64,000 nt of DNA from Haematospirillum sp. H1815. GTDB taxonomy: Bacteria; Pseudomonadota; Alphaproteobacteria; Rhodospirillales; Rhodospirillaceae. The DNA lies in assembly GCF_012102705.1 (NCBI RefSeq), contig NZ_JAAVTA010000001.1, positions 186,001 to 250,000 on the forward strand, read 5' to 3'. Below, in pieces: positions 56,096 to 64,000 of this stretch. The notes beneath the pieces were generated by a model. That model saw only the letters and a list, made by a program, of their open reading frames with translations. It had not been told where the DNA came from and ran no database searches. Within the stretch, counting starts at the first letter, position 1, and every line of letters begins with the position of its first letter. The translations under genes were made by a program, and so were the position numbers.

Positions 56096-57082
56096 TCATC
56101 GGGTATCGAGGATGCTGGGCAGGGGGCCGCTGCCCGGTGAACCCGGATTGCCGCTGTCGGCTGGGATGGCAGAGTCGTCCCGGAGGAGAACAATGCTGAT
56201 CCGCCGGTTGCGCGGGCTATCCGGATTGGATGGTTCAAGGGGATCATTGGGGCCAACGCCTGCGATCCGGGCAAACCGGTCATCTGGTACGCCACCCTGT
56301 AACAGGACACGCCGTGCTGCCAAGGCCCTGTCGGCCGAAAGCTCCCAGCTTCCATAGCCAGACGGGTCCGTGAAGCCCCCCGAGTCGGCATGGCCGGAGA
56401 CCGCAATCTTCTGTGGCATCAGTTTGACAACGCGGCTGACCAGCAGGAGAAGTTTCTGGGTATGTTCATACAAGGCGCTGGATCCGGCCGGGAACATGGG
56501 AAGCCTGTCCTGATCAATCAGCTGGATGCGCAAGCCTTCAGGAGTGTTGTCAATGATCAGGCTGTCTTGCAGAGCCTTCATTTGTGGTAACGCATTCAGG
56601 GCTTGCCTGATTTCGCGTGAGATGGTGTCTAGCTGTAGTTGCTCGCGTTGTCTGCGGGCATCTTCTTCCTTGCTTTGTTGCTGTTTCTGCTCTGCGGAGC
56701 TGTCCTGATCTTTCTCAGAACGCCCTTCCTGTGGATCGGTAAAATCCTGTCCGCCAGAGCCGACTGTAGAAGGGGGAAGGTTGATATTGGTCGCAGGTGG
56801 AGCTGAATTGGACTGGGATGCCCCTTCACCAACGACCAAGCCGCCGAGCATGCCGCCCGCTCCGCTTGGGCTTTGCGAAACAGCCGTGGGTGCAAAGTAG
56901 TTTGAAATCCCTTGTAGCTGTTCTTCGGTTACAGAATTAAGGAGCCACAGAAGAAGAAAGAAGGCCATCATTGCGGTCACAAAGTCGGCGTAAGCCACTT
57001 TCCAAGCACCACCATGGGCCGCGTGACCACCCTTCTTGATCCGCTTGATGATTATTGCATTTTTGCCTTCTTCCTCGGCCAT
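56096..57082 (-). CDS. motB: Flagellar motor stator protein MotB
   Basis: 328 residues. A single N-terminal helix with the proton-path D33 in VAYADFVTAMMAFFLLLWLL; a long polar linker rich in Q, E, S and G (about 80-165); a C-terminal OmpA-like peptidoglycan-binding domain with VSGHADSGGFTDPSGYGSWE, LSADRALAARRVLLQGG and DSPRNRRISIVLL. It starts 48 bases downstream of motA. The flagellar structural genes are elsewhere. Confidence 0.95.
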   Translation of the reverse strand: MAEEEGKNAIIIKRIKKGGHAAHGGAWKVAYADFVTAMMAFFLLLWLLNSVTEEQLQGISNYFAPTAVSQSPSGAGGMLGGLVVGEGASQSNSAPPATNINLPPSTVGSGGQDFTDPQEGRSEKDQDSSAEQKQQQSKEEDARRQREQLQLDTISREIRQALNALPQMKALQDSLIIDNTPEGLRIQLIDQDRLPMFPAGSSALYEHTQKLLLLVSRVVKLMPQKIAVSGHADSGGFTDPSGYGSWELSADRALAARRVLLQGGVPDDRFARIAGVGPNDPLEPSNPDSPRNRRISIVLLRDDSAIPADSGNPGSPGSGPLPSILDTR

Positions 57083-57130
57083 TTATCCCGCGCTGCCTTT
57101 CATTCCGGACCGGATTTCCCTGGTTTTACA

Positions 57131-57991
57131 TCAGTCGTGCGAAAGGTTGGTGACCGTTTCTTCCAGTTCCTGGAACGTTGGACGTACATGAGGGGGGACA
57201 ATTTTCCGGGCAAATTCGATGGAAACCTGTGGAGCATAGCCCTGCATATGTGCGAGAAGGCCAGCCTTGATACAGTTCAGATATTCTGTTTCTGAGTTGA
57301 AGGCGGATTCCATGGCTCGTGAATAAGGTGCAAAAAATCCGTATGACAACAAAACCCCGGAAAATGTACCAACCAAGGCTGCGCCAATCAGGTGTCCTAA
57401 AACTTCCGGCGGTTCTGTGATGGATCCCATTGTGGTGATAACCCCGAGAACAGCGGCCACGATCCCTAGGGCAGGCATCCCATCTGCCATATCAGCAACG
57501 GCCTTTACAGCCAAGTGATGTTCGTGGTGATGACCCTCAATTTCTTCGGTAATGATGGTTTCCACCTCATGCGCGTTATTTGTGCCAAGTGTCAGGAGGC
57601 GAAGATAATCACAGAGAAAAACCAGTGTATGGTGATCAGCCGAGAAATTTGGGAATTTCTGGAACAATGGGCTTTCTTCCGGCCGTTCAACGTGGCTTTC
57701 AAGCGCTAGGTCACCCTTGGTCTTGGCAAGGCGGAACACCGAGTAAAGCATGCTCAGAACTTCAAGGTAGCTTTCTTTGTGATGTCTTGGCCCCTTCAGC
57801 ATCGGTCCGAGGCCGTGTACGACTCCCTTCAGGACTGCCTTGGGTGTGCCAATAAGAAGGGCACCGAAGGCAGCGCCAAATATGATAAGGAACTCAAGTG
57901 GTTGCCACAGAATCCCGAGGTCACCGCCGTGCAGGCCATAACCGCTCAGGACGCAAACCGTGACAACTATTGAACCGACGATTACGAGCAT
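57131..57991 (-). CDS. motA: Flagellar motor stator protein MotA
   Basis: 286 residues with four transmembrane segments: MLVIVGSIVVTVCVLSGYGL, FLIIFGAAFGALLIG, and the pair near residues 170-220 with MPALGIVAAVLGVITTMGSI and GAALVGTFSGVLLSYGFFAP. The conserved cytoplasmic loop (LYSVFRLAKTKGDLALE, VERPEESPLFQKFP) interacts with FliG. The family proline region is present. It precedes motB. Confidence 0.95.
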   Translation of the reverse strand: MLVIVGSIVVTVCVLSGYGLHGGDLGILWQPLEFLIIFGAAFGALLIGTPKAVLKGVVHGLGPMLKGPRHHKESYLEVLSMLYSVFRLAKTKGDLALESHVERPEESPLFQKFPNFSADHHTLVFLCDYLRLLTLGTNNAHEVETIITEEIEGHHHEHHLAVKAVADMADGMPALGIVAAVLGVITTMGSITEPPEVLGHLIGAALVGTFSGVLLSYGFFAPYSRAMESAFNSETEYLNCIKAGLLAHMQGYAPQVSIEFARKIVPPHVRPTFQELEETVTNLSHD

Positions 57992-58244
57992 GTGCCCTCT
58001 GTCCCATGCGGATTCCGTGCGGCCGCTTCCTGACCAAAGGAACCAGACCCTCTGGTTTTAGCCAACCGGGACAGAAACTGCAACACAGGTCGGGAATTTG
58101 CTGCCCCTGTTGGCAATTCTGTCATGATTGTGCCACGTCCGGTCATGTCATGCGGGAAAATCCTTGTTTGTAGGTTATACAATTTCGTAGTACTGGGGCA
58201 CACTGGTGTGTACCGCCTGAAACAGGCCAGACAGGTGAGGGTTT
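57992..58244. other. Divergent intergenic region between motA and the flavin reductase gene
   Basis: 253 bases without a supported gene. It should carry the motA promoter on one strand and the flavin reductase promoter on the other. I see no clear consensus hexamers. Confidence 0.4.
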
Positions 58245-58727
58245 ATGCTGCTTGATGATCATAACTTTCGTAAGACTCTTGGGTGCTTCCCAACCGGTGT
58301 GACAGTCATGACCACCTCGGGGAAAGATGGTGCTGCCACAGGCGTCACGATCAGCGCCTTTAGTTCGCTTTCGTTGTCGCCTCCTCTTGTATTATTCTGC
58401 TTGGACAAAAAGACATCCTGCCTCGATGCGTTCCTGGATGGTCACTTTGGCGTGAACATTCTCGCACAGGATCAGAAAGCTGTTTCGGTTGCCTTTGCGC
58501 GCCGCAGTGGTGACAAGTGGCAGGGTATTGCGCAGCGCCGTGGTGTAACGGGCATACCTCTCCTTGAAGGCTGTGTGGCGTGCCTGGAGTGTAAGGTTGT
58601 TCAGGTTGTTGATGGTGGGGACCACAAGGTTATAATTGGTCAGGTCGAACACCTTGAAAGCGATGATGCAAAGCTCCCCCTTCTCTATTTCCGTGGTGAT
58701 TACAGCCGGATAGGGGATGCCGTCTAG
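58245..58727 (+). CDS. Flavin reductase family protein
   Basis: 160 residues of the FMN-binding split-barrel type: FRKTLGCFPTGVTVMTT, GVTISAFSSLSLSPPLVLFC, LDKKTSCLDAFLDGHFGVNI, and a C-terminal LYFRGDYSRIG. Such proteins supply reduced FMN to monooxygenases. ATG 58245 follows GAGGG. No monooxygenase is next to it, so the partner is unknown. Its last four bases overlap the dadA stop on the other strand. Confidence 0.93.
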   Translation: MLLDDHNFRKTLGCFPTGVTVMTTSGKDGAATGVTISAFSSLSLSPPLVLFCLDKKTSCLDAFLDGHFGVNILAQDQKAVSVAFARRSGDKWQGIAQRRGVTGIPLLEGCVACLECKVVQVVDGGDHKVIIGQVEHLESDDAKLPLLYFRGDYSRIGDAV

Positions 58728-59986
58728 TACACACGCTTTTCCAGCCCATAACCGATGGGATCAATGTCTGGTGTTCGTCCGGATACAAGATCTGCCATCA
58801 GGCGTCCTGATCCAGCTGACATGGTCCATCCCAGCGTGCCGTGGCCCGTATTGAGAAAGAGGCCACGGTAGGGCGTCTTGCATATGTATGGCACGGAGTC
58901 CGGCGTTTTTGGGCGTAGGCCGCACCAGATTTCGCTGGCTGCGTAGTTTCCTGCATCTGGAAACAAGGATATCGCGTGTTTGCGAATGACATCAGCCCGC
59001 TTTTGGTCCAGCTTGGTATCCCATCCGGTCATTTGGGCCGTTCCTGCCGCGCGCAACCGATTCCCCAAGCGTGAGAAAACCATTTTGTTTTCATCATCGG
59101 TTACGGAAACAGCGGGTGCACCCGGGGCGTTATCAGCCAAGGGAACCGTGATGGAATAACCCTTGGCTGGGTATACAGGCAGATGAATTCCTAAGGAGGT
59201 GAGTAGCCTTGGGCTATAACTGCCAAGGGCAATCACGACGGTATCGGCCTTGTAGGTTCCCATGTTTGTCGAAACCCCGCCAATGGCTGTTCCGTCATAC
59301 AAGAGGTGATCAATCTGAACCCCAGTATGGAAGGTTACACCGTTTTGTTGCGCTTTTTTGGCCAAGGCTTCCGTGAAGGCGCGGGCGTCGCCGCTTTCAT
59401 CATCCGGGCTGTAGATTCCGCCGACCAGTTCATGGGCCTTGGCGGTCAGGGCAGGCTCAATGTCTGTCAGTTCATTTCTATTGACAACACGCTGTGGCAA
59501 ACCTGCCGATGTCATGATGTCCGCAGAGCGGCACTGGAAATCATATTCATGTTGATTGCGAAAAATATGCAATATCCCTTTGGAAAGGCAAGAGTATTCA
59601 AGCGAAAGGCTTTCGCGCATTTGCTTGAGAGTTTCTCGACTGTAAAGGGCAAGATGCACGGTTCTAAGTGTATTTATTTCAACGGCTTGTCTGGGACAAT
59701 TGGCAAGAAATCGCAGGATCCATCGCCACAAGGCGGGATCATAGCGTAGCAAGGGCATGACAAGCGGAGCATCCTTGTTTCCCAGCCAGCCAACCGCCTT
59801 GCGCAGGGTATGGAATGAAGCCCACGGCGTTGCATGGCTGACTGAAACCTGTCCGCCGTTGGCAAAGCTGGTTTCCCGCGCAACGGCTGGCTGTCGGTCC
59901 AGTACATGAACTTCGTGCCCATCCTGTGAAAGCCACCAGGCTGTACAGGTTCCAACCACGCCGGCACCCAGAACGAGGATCTTCAC
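58724..59986 (-). CDS. dadA: D-amino acid dehydrogenase
   Basis: 420 residues. N-terminal FAD-binding motif KILVLGAGVVGTCTAWWLSQ and HEVHVLDRQPAVARETSFANGG; mid-protein substrate region SPDDESGDARAFTEALAKKA; C-terminal GLRPKTPDSVPYICKTP and FLNTGHGTLGWTMSAGSGRL, all DadA hallmarks. It oxidises D-amino acids into the respiratory chain. GTG 59986 has GGAGAG six bases upstream; the frame opens further upstream but overlaps the divergent gene. It faces the NAD(P)HX repair gene with 78 bases between. Confidence 0.94.
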   Translation of the reverse strand: MKILVLGAGVVGTCTAWWLSQDGHEVHVLDRQPAVARETSFANGGQVSVSHATPWASFHTLRKAVGWLGNKDAPLVMPLLRYDPALWRWILRFLANCPRQAVEINTLRTVHLALYSRETLKQMRESLSLEYSCLSKGILHIFRNQHEYDFQCRSADIMTSAGLPQRVVNRNELTDIEPALTAKAHELVGGIYSPDDESGDARAFTEALAKKAQQNGVTFHTGVQIDHLLYDGTAIGGVSTNMGTYKADTVVIALGSYSPRLLTSLGIHLPVYPAKGYSITVPLADNAPGAPAVSVTDDENKMVFSRLGNRLRAAGTAQMTGWDTKLDQKRADVIRKHAISLFPDAGNYAASEIWCGLRPKTPDSVPYICKTPYRGLFLNTGHGTLGWTMSAGSGRLMADLVSGRTPDIDPIGYGLEKRVY

Positions 59987-60064
59987 GGAAAACTCTCCTG
60001 TAGCCGTGACCCTTCTCCCGGCTTTATAGAAAGGTAGTGGGCGGAAGAAAAGGGGGGATCGGAC

Positions 60065-61579
60065 ATGGATGAAGCAGAGGAGGGCTCTGTGGTGTCGTTT
60101 TCCCTTTCTTCCAGCCATTTGGAAGCAGCCCTGCTGAATCCAATGGAGATGAGAGAGGCTGATCGTTTGGCCGTGGAAGCCGGAGTTTCATCCTTGTATC
60201 TGATGGAAGCGGCTGGTTTTTTGGTTGCCCGCGAGGTTGTTCGCCTGTGTGGCCGGAAAAAGCGAATTGTGGTGCTGTGTGGTCCTGGCAACAATGGCGG
60301 CGACGGCTTTGTTGTGGCTCGCATGCTGGCGCAGCGTGGTTGGCCTGTCCGTGTGGCCTTGTCCTGTAAGCTCGATGCCCTGAAGGGTGATGCCGTGATT
60401 AACGCACAGCGCTGGAAAGGCCCTGTTGAGCAACTATCCCCGCGTAGCGTGGACAGGGCTGCCATGGTTGTGGATGCCTTGTTCGGGGCAGGTCTGGATC
60501 GTCCCCTGGATGGGGATTCCGCGGCTGTTGTCGCCAAAATCAACAAGGATTCGATTCCCTGCCTAGCGGTAGATATTCCGTCCGGTCTCAATGGGTATGA
60601 TGGCTCTCTTCAGGGTCCCGCGCCTGTTTGCGTGGCAACCATTACATTCTTCCGCCCCAAGCCGGGGCATGTGCTGTATCCAGGAAGAGATTATATCGGT
60701 CGTTTGACGGTTGCTGATATTGGTATACCAGCTTCGGTACTGGAGCGTATTTCGCCCCGAACCTTTGTCAATGATCCCCGTCTGTGGTCTTTGCCTGTCC
60801 CGAACTGGAGAGACCACAAATATTCCCGTGGTCACGTGATTGTTTTTTCCGGTGTGCACATGAGCGGGGCCGCCCGTTTGGCCGCCATGGCTGCCCGTCG
60901 GGCAGGGGCGGGCCTTGTCACAGTTGTGGCCCCACGGGATACTGCTTCCCTGTGTGCCCTTGATCCAGGGCTTATCGTCGTTCCTCAGGATGATAAAGGT
61001 GGATTTCTGACCTTACCACAGAATATTCGTGCCAATGCGGTTGTTATTGGGCCCGGATTGGGTCTTGTCCCATTGTTGCCAGAGATGATCAGAGACAGTG
61101 TATCCCGGCGACTGGCCATTGTTCTCGATGCGGATGCCATCAATACTTTCGCGGGACGATTCGATGAGCTGCGCGCAATCGTGCGTACGGCTGCTGCGCC
61201 CATTGTCATGACGCCTCATGAAGGTGAATTCGGGCGTTTATTTCCAGAAATGGGGACTTTACCCCGTCTGGTGAAAGCGCGTCAGGCTGCCAGAGATTTG
61301 GGAGTCTTTATGGTGCTGAAGGGAGCCGACACCATTATTGCAGCCCCGGACGGTATGGCTGCGGTCACAACGCATGCGGTTCCATGGTTGGCGACGGCTG
61401 GAAGTGGTGATGTTCTTGCCGGTATTATCGCAGCCAACCTTGCCGGTGGTATGGACGGATTTTCCGCCGCATGCGCCGGGGTATGGCTGCATGCCGAGGC
61501 AGGGCGTCATCTTGGAAAGGGAATGGTAGCAGAGGATATTTCTTTGGCCTTTCCGCATATTCTTGCACAATTGACGTGA
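60065..61579 (+). CDS. nnr: Bifunctional NAD(P)HX epimerase/dehydratase (YjeF type)
   Basis: 504 residues. The N-terminal epimerase domain has CGPGNNGGDGFVVARMLAQR, ALFGAGLDRPL and DIPSGLNG; the C-terminal dehydratase domain is ribokinase-like with GAARLAAMAARRAGAGLVTV, VIGPGLG, MTPHEGEF, VLKGADTIIAAPDG and ATAGSGDVLAGIIAA. Repairs NADHX/NADPHX damaged by hydration. ATG 60065 follows GGGGGG. It runs towards the malonyl-CoA decarboxylase gene, 38 bases apart. Confidence 0.94.
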   Translation: MDEAEEGSVVSFSLSSSHLEAALLNPMEMREADRLAVEAGVSSLYLMEAAGFLVAREVVRLCGRKKRIVVLCGPGNNGGDGFVVARMLAQRGWPVRVALSCKLDALKGDAVINAQRWKGPVEQLSPRSVDRAAMVVDALFGAGLDRPLDGDSAAVVAKINKDSIPCLAVDIPSGLNGYDGSLQGPAPVCVATITFFRPKPGHVLYPGRDYIGRLTVADIGIPASVLERISPRTFVNDPRLWSLPVPNWRDHKYSRGHVIVFSGVHMSGAARLAAMAARRAGAGLVTVVAPRDTASLCALDPGLIVVPQDDKGGFLTLPQNIRANAVVIGPGLGLVPLLPEMIRDSVSRRLAIVLDADAINTFAGRFDELRAIVRTAAAPIVMTPHEGEFGRLFPEMGTLPRLVKARQAARDLGVFMVLKGADTIIAAPDGMAAVTTHAVPWLATAGSGDVLAGIIAANLAGGMDGFSAACAGVWLHAEAGRHLGKGMVAEDISLAFPHILAQLT

Positions 61580-61617
61580 CCCGATGTACCCGGGGTCTGC
61601 CCCGGAGGAGATGAATA

Positions 61618-63060
61618 ATGGCGCGGCATCAGGTTCCTGGTTTGCTGGATCGTTTGGGTACCCTGTGGCGGGAATTTGTTGCTCCCCAAGGAGGGGGAGC
61701 GCTGGCTCATCTCGATCCGGATCTACCGGATGAGCAGCTCTTACACCTGCGCGAGCAGATGCAGGCGTGTCTGGATGCGCGTGGTGGGGATGTTTCAGCC
61801 CGTACCCGTGCTGCGGCCTTGGGGCATGTGTATCTTGGCTTGAGTGAGTTGGGGCGGCGACGTTTTCTCACCCTTATGGCAACAGAGTTCAGCCCTGATC
61901 GTCATGTCGTTGACAGAGCTATTGCAGAACTTGAAGCTGCCGATGATGCTGAACGTGAGCAGGCTGCCTTTTATGTCTATCAGGCGCTGCAGCCCCCGAG
62001 GATAAATTTATTAAAGCAATTCAATATATTGCCTGATGGTGTGAAGTTTCTTGTTGATATGAGGGCTGAGCTGCTCAAGTTCCGCTCCGGGCATCCCGAG
62101 CTTGACGGTCTCGAGCGTGACCTGATGGAAATTCTGACAGGCTGGTTCGATATAGGTTTTCTGGAATTGCGCCGCATTACATGGGACTCCAGCCCAGCGG
62201 CAGTCCTTGAGAAAATTATTTCCTATGAAGCGGTTCATGAAATCAGAAGCTGGAATGATTTGAAGAATCGTCTGGACTCCGACCGTAGATTGTACGGTTT
62301 TTTTCATCCTAGGATGCCAGATGAACCCCTGATTTTTGTTCAGGTCGCACTTCTCAATGGGATAGCAGATAATGTTCATGATCTGCTTGATGTTAATGCT
62401 CCGGTGGGTGACCCGGCCTTGGCTGATACGGCGGTCTTCTATTCTATTTCCAACGCCCAGAAAGGGCTTTCCGGTATCAGTTTCGGGAATTTTCTGATCA
62501 AGAAGGTTGTATCAACTCTGTCGGCCGAGTTTCCTTCCCTCAAGGCTTTTGCCACGCTTTCGCCTCTTCCCGGTTTTCGAATCTGGTTGGAGCAGCAGGT
62601 GGAGAAAGACGGCGATGACCTTCTTCTTCCTGCTGAAATCAAGGCTGTTACGGCCTTGGTTCGACGCAAGGGGAATGGAGCCCGCCCTCCTGCACTGGGC
62701 TTGTTCGGCCGTCTTCTGTCTGCTGAGCTGTGGCAAAGCGACAAGGACACAGCTGATGTTATGCGTCCCATTCTTTTGCGTCTTGCCACGATTTATTTGG
62801 TTTCTGCCCGCCGTTTTCCCGAGAAGGGGAATGTTCCTGTAGCCATTGATCCTGTGGCGCATTTCCATCTGAGCAATGGTGCCCGTATTGAACGCTTGAA
62901 CTGGATGGGGGACCGCTCCGAGCGGGGTATCAGGCAGTCTGCCGGTCTTATGGTCAACTACCTTTACCGGTTACAGGATATCGAGAAAAATCACGAGGGC
63001 TATAGCTCCCGGGGGACTGCAGCCCTGTCTTCAGCTCTTAAAGGGTGGTTGAAGGGGTAG
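61618..63060 (+). CDS. Malonyl-CoA decarboxylase
   Basis: 480 residues. N-terminal helical domain, then the GNAT-like catalytic domain with IEEITWDSSP-type entry (RRITWDSSPAAVLEKIISYE), VQVALLNGIADNVHDLL, the catalytic serine region FYSISNAQKGLSGISFGNFL and the HFHLSNGARIERLNWMGD block with the catalytic histidine. It converts malonyl-CoA to acetyl-CoA. ATG 61618 follows GGAGG. A Rho-independent terminator follows at 63185-63206. Confidence 0.93.
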   Translation: MARHQVPGLLDRLGTLWREFVAPQGGGALAHLDPDLPDEQLLHLREQMQACLDARGGDVSARTRAAALGHVYLGLSELGRRRFLTLMATEFSPDRHVVDRAIAELEAADDAEREQAAFYVYQALQPPRINLLKQFNILPDGVKFLVDMRAELLKFRSGHPELDGLERDLMEILTGWFDIGFLELRRITWDSSPAAVLEKIISYEAVHEIRSWNDLKNRLDSDRRLYGFFHPRMPDEPLIFVQVALLNGIADNVHDLLDVNAPVGDPALADTAVFYSISNAQKGLSGISFGNFLIKKVVSTLSAEFPSLKAFATLSPLPGFRIWLEQQVEKDGDDLLLPAEIKAVTALVRRKGNGARPPALGLFGRLLSAELWQSDKDTADVMRPILLRLATIYLVSARRFPEKGNVPVAIDPVAHFHLSNGARIERLNWMGDRSERGIRQSAGLMVNYLYRLQDIEKNHEGYSSRGTAALSSALKGWLKG

Positions 63061-63184
63061 GGCTGTTTGCCCCCTGAATCGGCTGTTCATGCATTCTTTT
63101 GTTGCCATTTGTATCTTGAATTGTCTATGTGTGTGGCTTCGTGCAGCCGATCTTGGTCGGCAGCCAGTGTTCTGCGTGGTTCAG

Positions 63185-63206
63185 GCAGTGGCAAAAACTG
63201 CTTTTT
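63185..63206 (+). terminator. Terminator upstream of tRNA-Leu
   Basis: GCAGT (63185-63189) and ACTGC (63197-63201) frame a 7-base loop and are followed by TTTTT. The stem is only 5 bp, so its strength is modest. It lies 125 bases after the decarboxylase stop. Confidence 0.55.
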
Positions 63207-63252
63207 GGCCATAAAGTTGCGCTTGGCTGTAGATCAAGGTGTGGCAGCGCTG

Positions 63253-63338
63253 GCGGGCGTGGCGAAATTGGTATACGCGCCGGATTTAGGTTCCGGTGGC
63301 CTTGTGTCGTGGGGGTTCAAGTCCCTCCGCCCGCACCA
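63253..63338 (+). tRNA. tRNA-Leu (anticodon UAG)
   Basis: 86 bases with CCA encoded, with the long variable arm of class II tRNAs. Acceptor arms 63253-63259 and 63328-63334 pair; anticodon loop TTTAGGT gives TAG at 63287-63289; T loop TTCAAGT. It precedes tig, as in many alphaproteobacteria. Confidence 0.97.
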
Positions 63339-63483
63339 TAATTATCCGAGAGGATTGTCGCTGTGCCTGTATATCCGGGCCAGGACAGGACCCCGGTAAA
63401 ACAGGGTTTTCGGTTTGTCATAAGGGGAAGCAGGGCCAAGATTGTCGCGGTCCGTTCGGTACCCAAGAACTTCGGGATATTCC

Positions 63484-64000
63484 ATGCAGGTTACTCAAAC
63501 GAATGCTGACGGTCTGAAGCATGCTTTCAAGATTGTCGTTCCGGCCGGAGACATCGGCAACAAGGTTGAAAGCCGCCTCAAAGAGGTTGCAACCCGGGTT
63601 TCTATCGCCGGCTTTCGTCCGGGGAAAGTGCCGATGTCCATTGTTCGTAAGCGCTATGCAGCCTCTATTATGGGCGAAGTTCTGGAAGATGCCGTCCAGG
63701 GCGGTGTGCGTTCGACCTTGGAGCAAAAGAAGCTGACCCCGGCAGCGCAGCCCAAGATTGAGGTTGTGTCCTTCGATGAGGGCAAGGATCTTGAGTTCAC
63801 CATGGAGTTCGAGGCTCTCCCTGAAATCGGTGAGACAGACTTTGCGGTCGTTCAGCTGGTCAAGCCTGTTGTTGAATTCGACGATTCCGAAGTTGAGGAA
63901 GCCTTGGTCCGTATTGCGCAAAGCCGCAAGGTGAGTGAGGTTGTCGAGGAAGCGCGTAAGGCTGAAACCGGCAATATCCTTGAAATTGACTTCGTCGGAC
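63484..64000 (+). CDS. tig: Trigger factor (5' part, cut by window edge)
   Basis: The first 172 codons are present: MQVTQTNADGLKHAFKIVVP, then the ribosome-binding signature GFRPGKVP preceded by VSIAGF, and the start of the PPIase domain (ETGNILEIDFVG). ATG 63484 with GGGA upstream. Follows tRNA-Leu by 145 bases; clpP would be expected beyond the window. Confidence 0.96.
   Translation, partial: MQVTQTNADGLKHAFKIVVPAGDIGNKVESRLKEVATRVSIAGFRPGKVPMSIVRKRYAASIMGEVLEDAVQGGVRSTLEQKKLTPAAQPKIEVVSFDEGKDLEFTMEFEALPEIGETDFAVVQLVKPVVEFDDSEVEEALVRIAQSRKVSEVVEEARKAETGNILEIDFVG

Noticed and set aside
1-64000. CRISPR arrays, insertion sequences, prophage or integrase genes
   Set aside because: No direct-repeat arrays, transposase or integrase motifs and no long inverted repeats were seen on reading both strands.

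Overview
The window looks like a chromosomal segment of an alphaproteobacterium, most probably from the Rhodospirillales. The reasons are gene order and content: rpsB-tsf-pyrH-frr-uppS-cdsA-dxr-rseP-bamA-ompH-lpxD-fabZ-lpxA-lpxI-lpxB, then pdxJ-acpS-lepB-rnc-era-recO, LpxI rather than LpxH, a COQ9-family gene, an NDUFS4-like complex I gene, and tRNA-Leu directly before tig. Base composition is moderate and even, except for an AT-rich gap near 34.86-35.03 kb. I see no insertion sequence, prophage, CRISPR array or rRNA. Taxonomy is an inference from content only.

Layout. 0-0.4 kb: 5' end of a Dcu-type C4-dicarboxylate transporter (minus). 0.5-18.8 kb: dnaE, then a long plus-strand run for translation, isoprenoid and phospholipid synthesis, outer-membrane assembly and lipid A. 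18.9-23.6 kb: glyoxalase I and a two-gene RND efflux system. 23.6-28.6 kb: cytochrome c, rpsU, def, a COQ9/SCP2 pair, a LysR regulator and dusA. 28.6-33.3 kb: the accessory part, with a 30-codon membrane micro-ORF, an exact consensus promoter ahead of an unknown gene and a FlgC-like mini rod protein, a Panacea-domain protein, DUF192, two tRNAs, a complex I assembly factor and two small unknown genes. 33.5-42.0 kb (mostly minus): Nudix hydrolase, orphan ParA, rluD, an RG-rich RhlE helicase with a probable small RNA or attenuator upstream, and a single-chain indolepyruvate ferredoxin oxidoreductase. 42.4-48.3 kb: envelope genes, including a GH17-GT2 beta-glucan synthase, an LprI-like protein, a CHAP hydrolase and an OmpA porin. 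48.5-55.2 kb: pdxJ-acpS-lepB-rnc-era-recO and parC. 55.2-64.0 kb: aminoacyl-tRNA-protein transferase, motAB, flavin reductase, dadA, NAD(P)HX repair enzyme, malonyl-CoA decarboxylase, tRNA-Leu and the start of tig.

Most of the window is housekeeping. The lipid A, Bam and periplasmic chaperone genes form one envelope-biogenesis transcription block, tightly packed with many start/stop overlaps. The least explained signals are the structured, CU-rich, terminator-ended element upstream of rhlE (38231-38361, minus), the consensus promoter and leader at 28831-28997 with its two downstream genes, and the micro-ORF at 28676.
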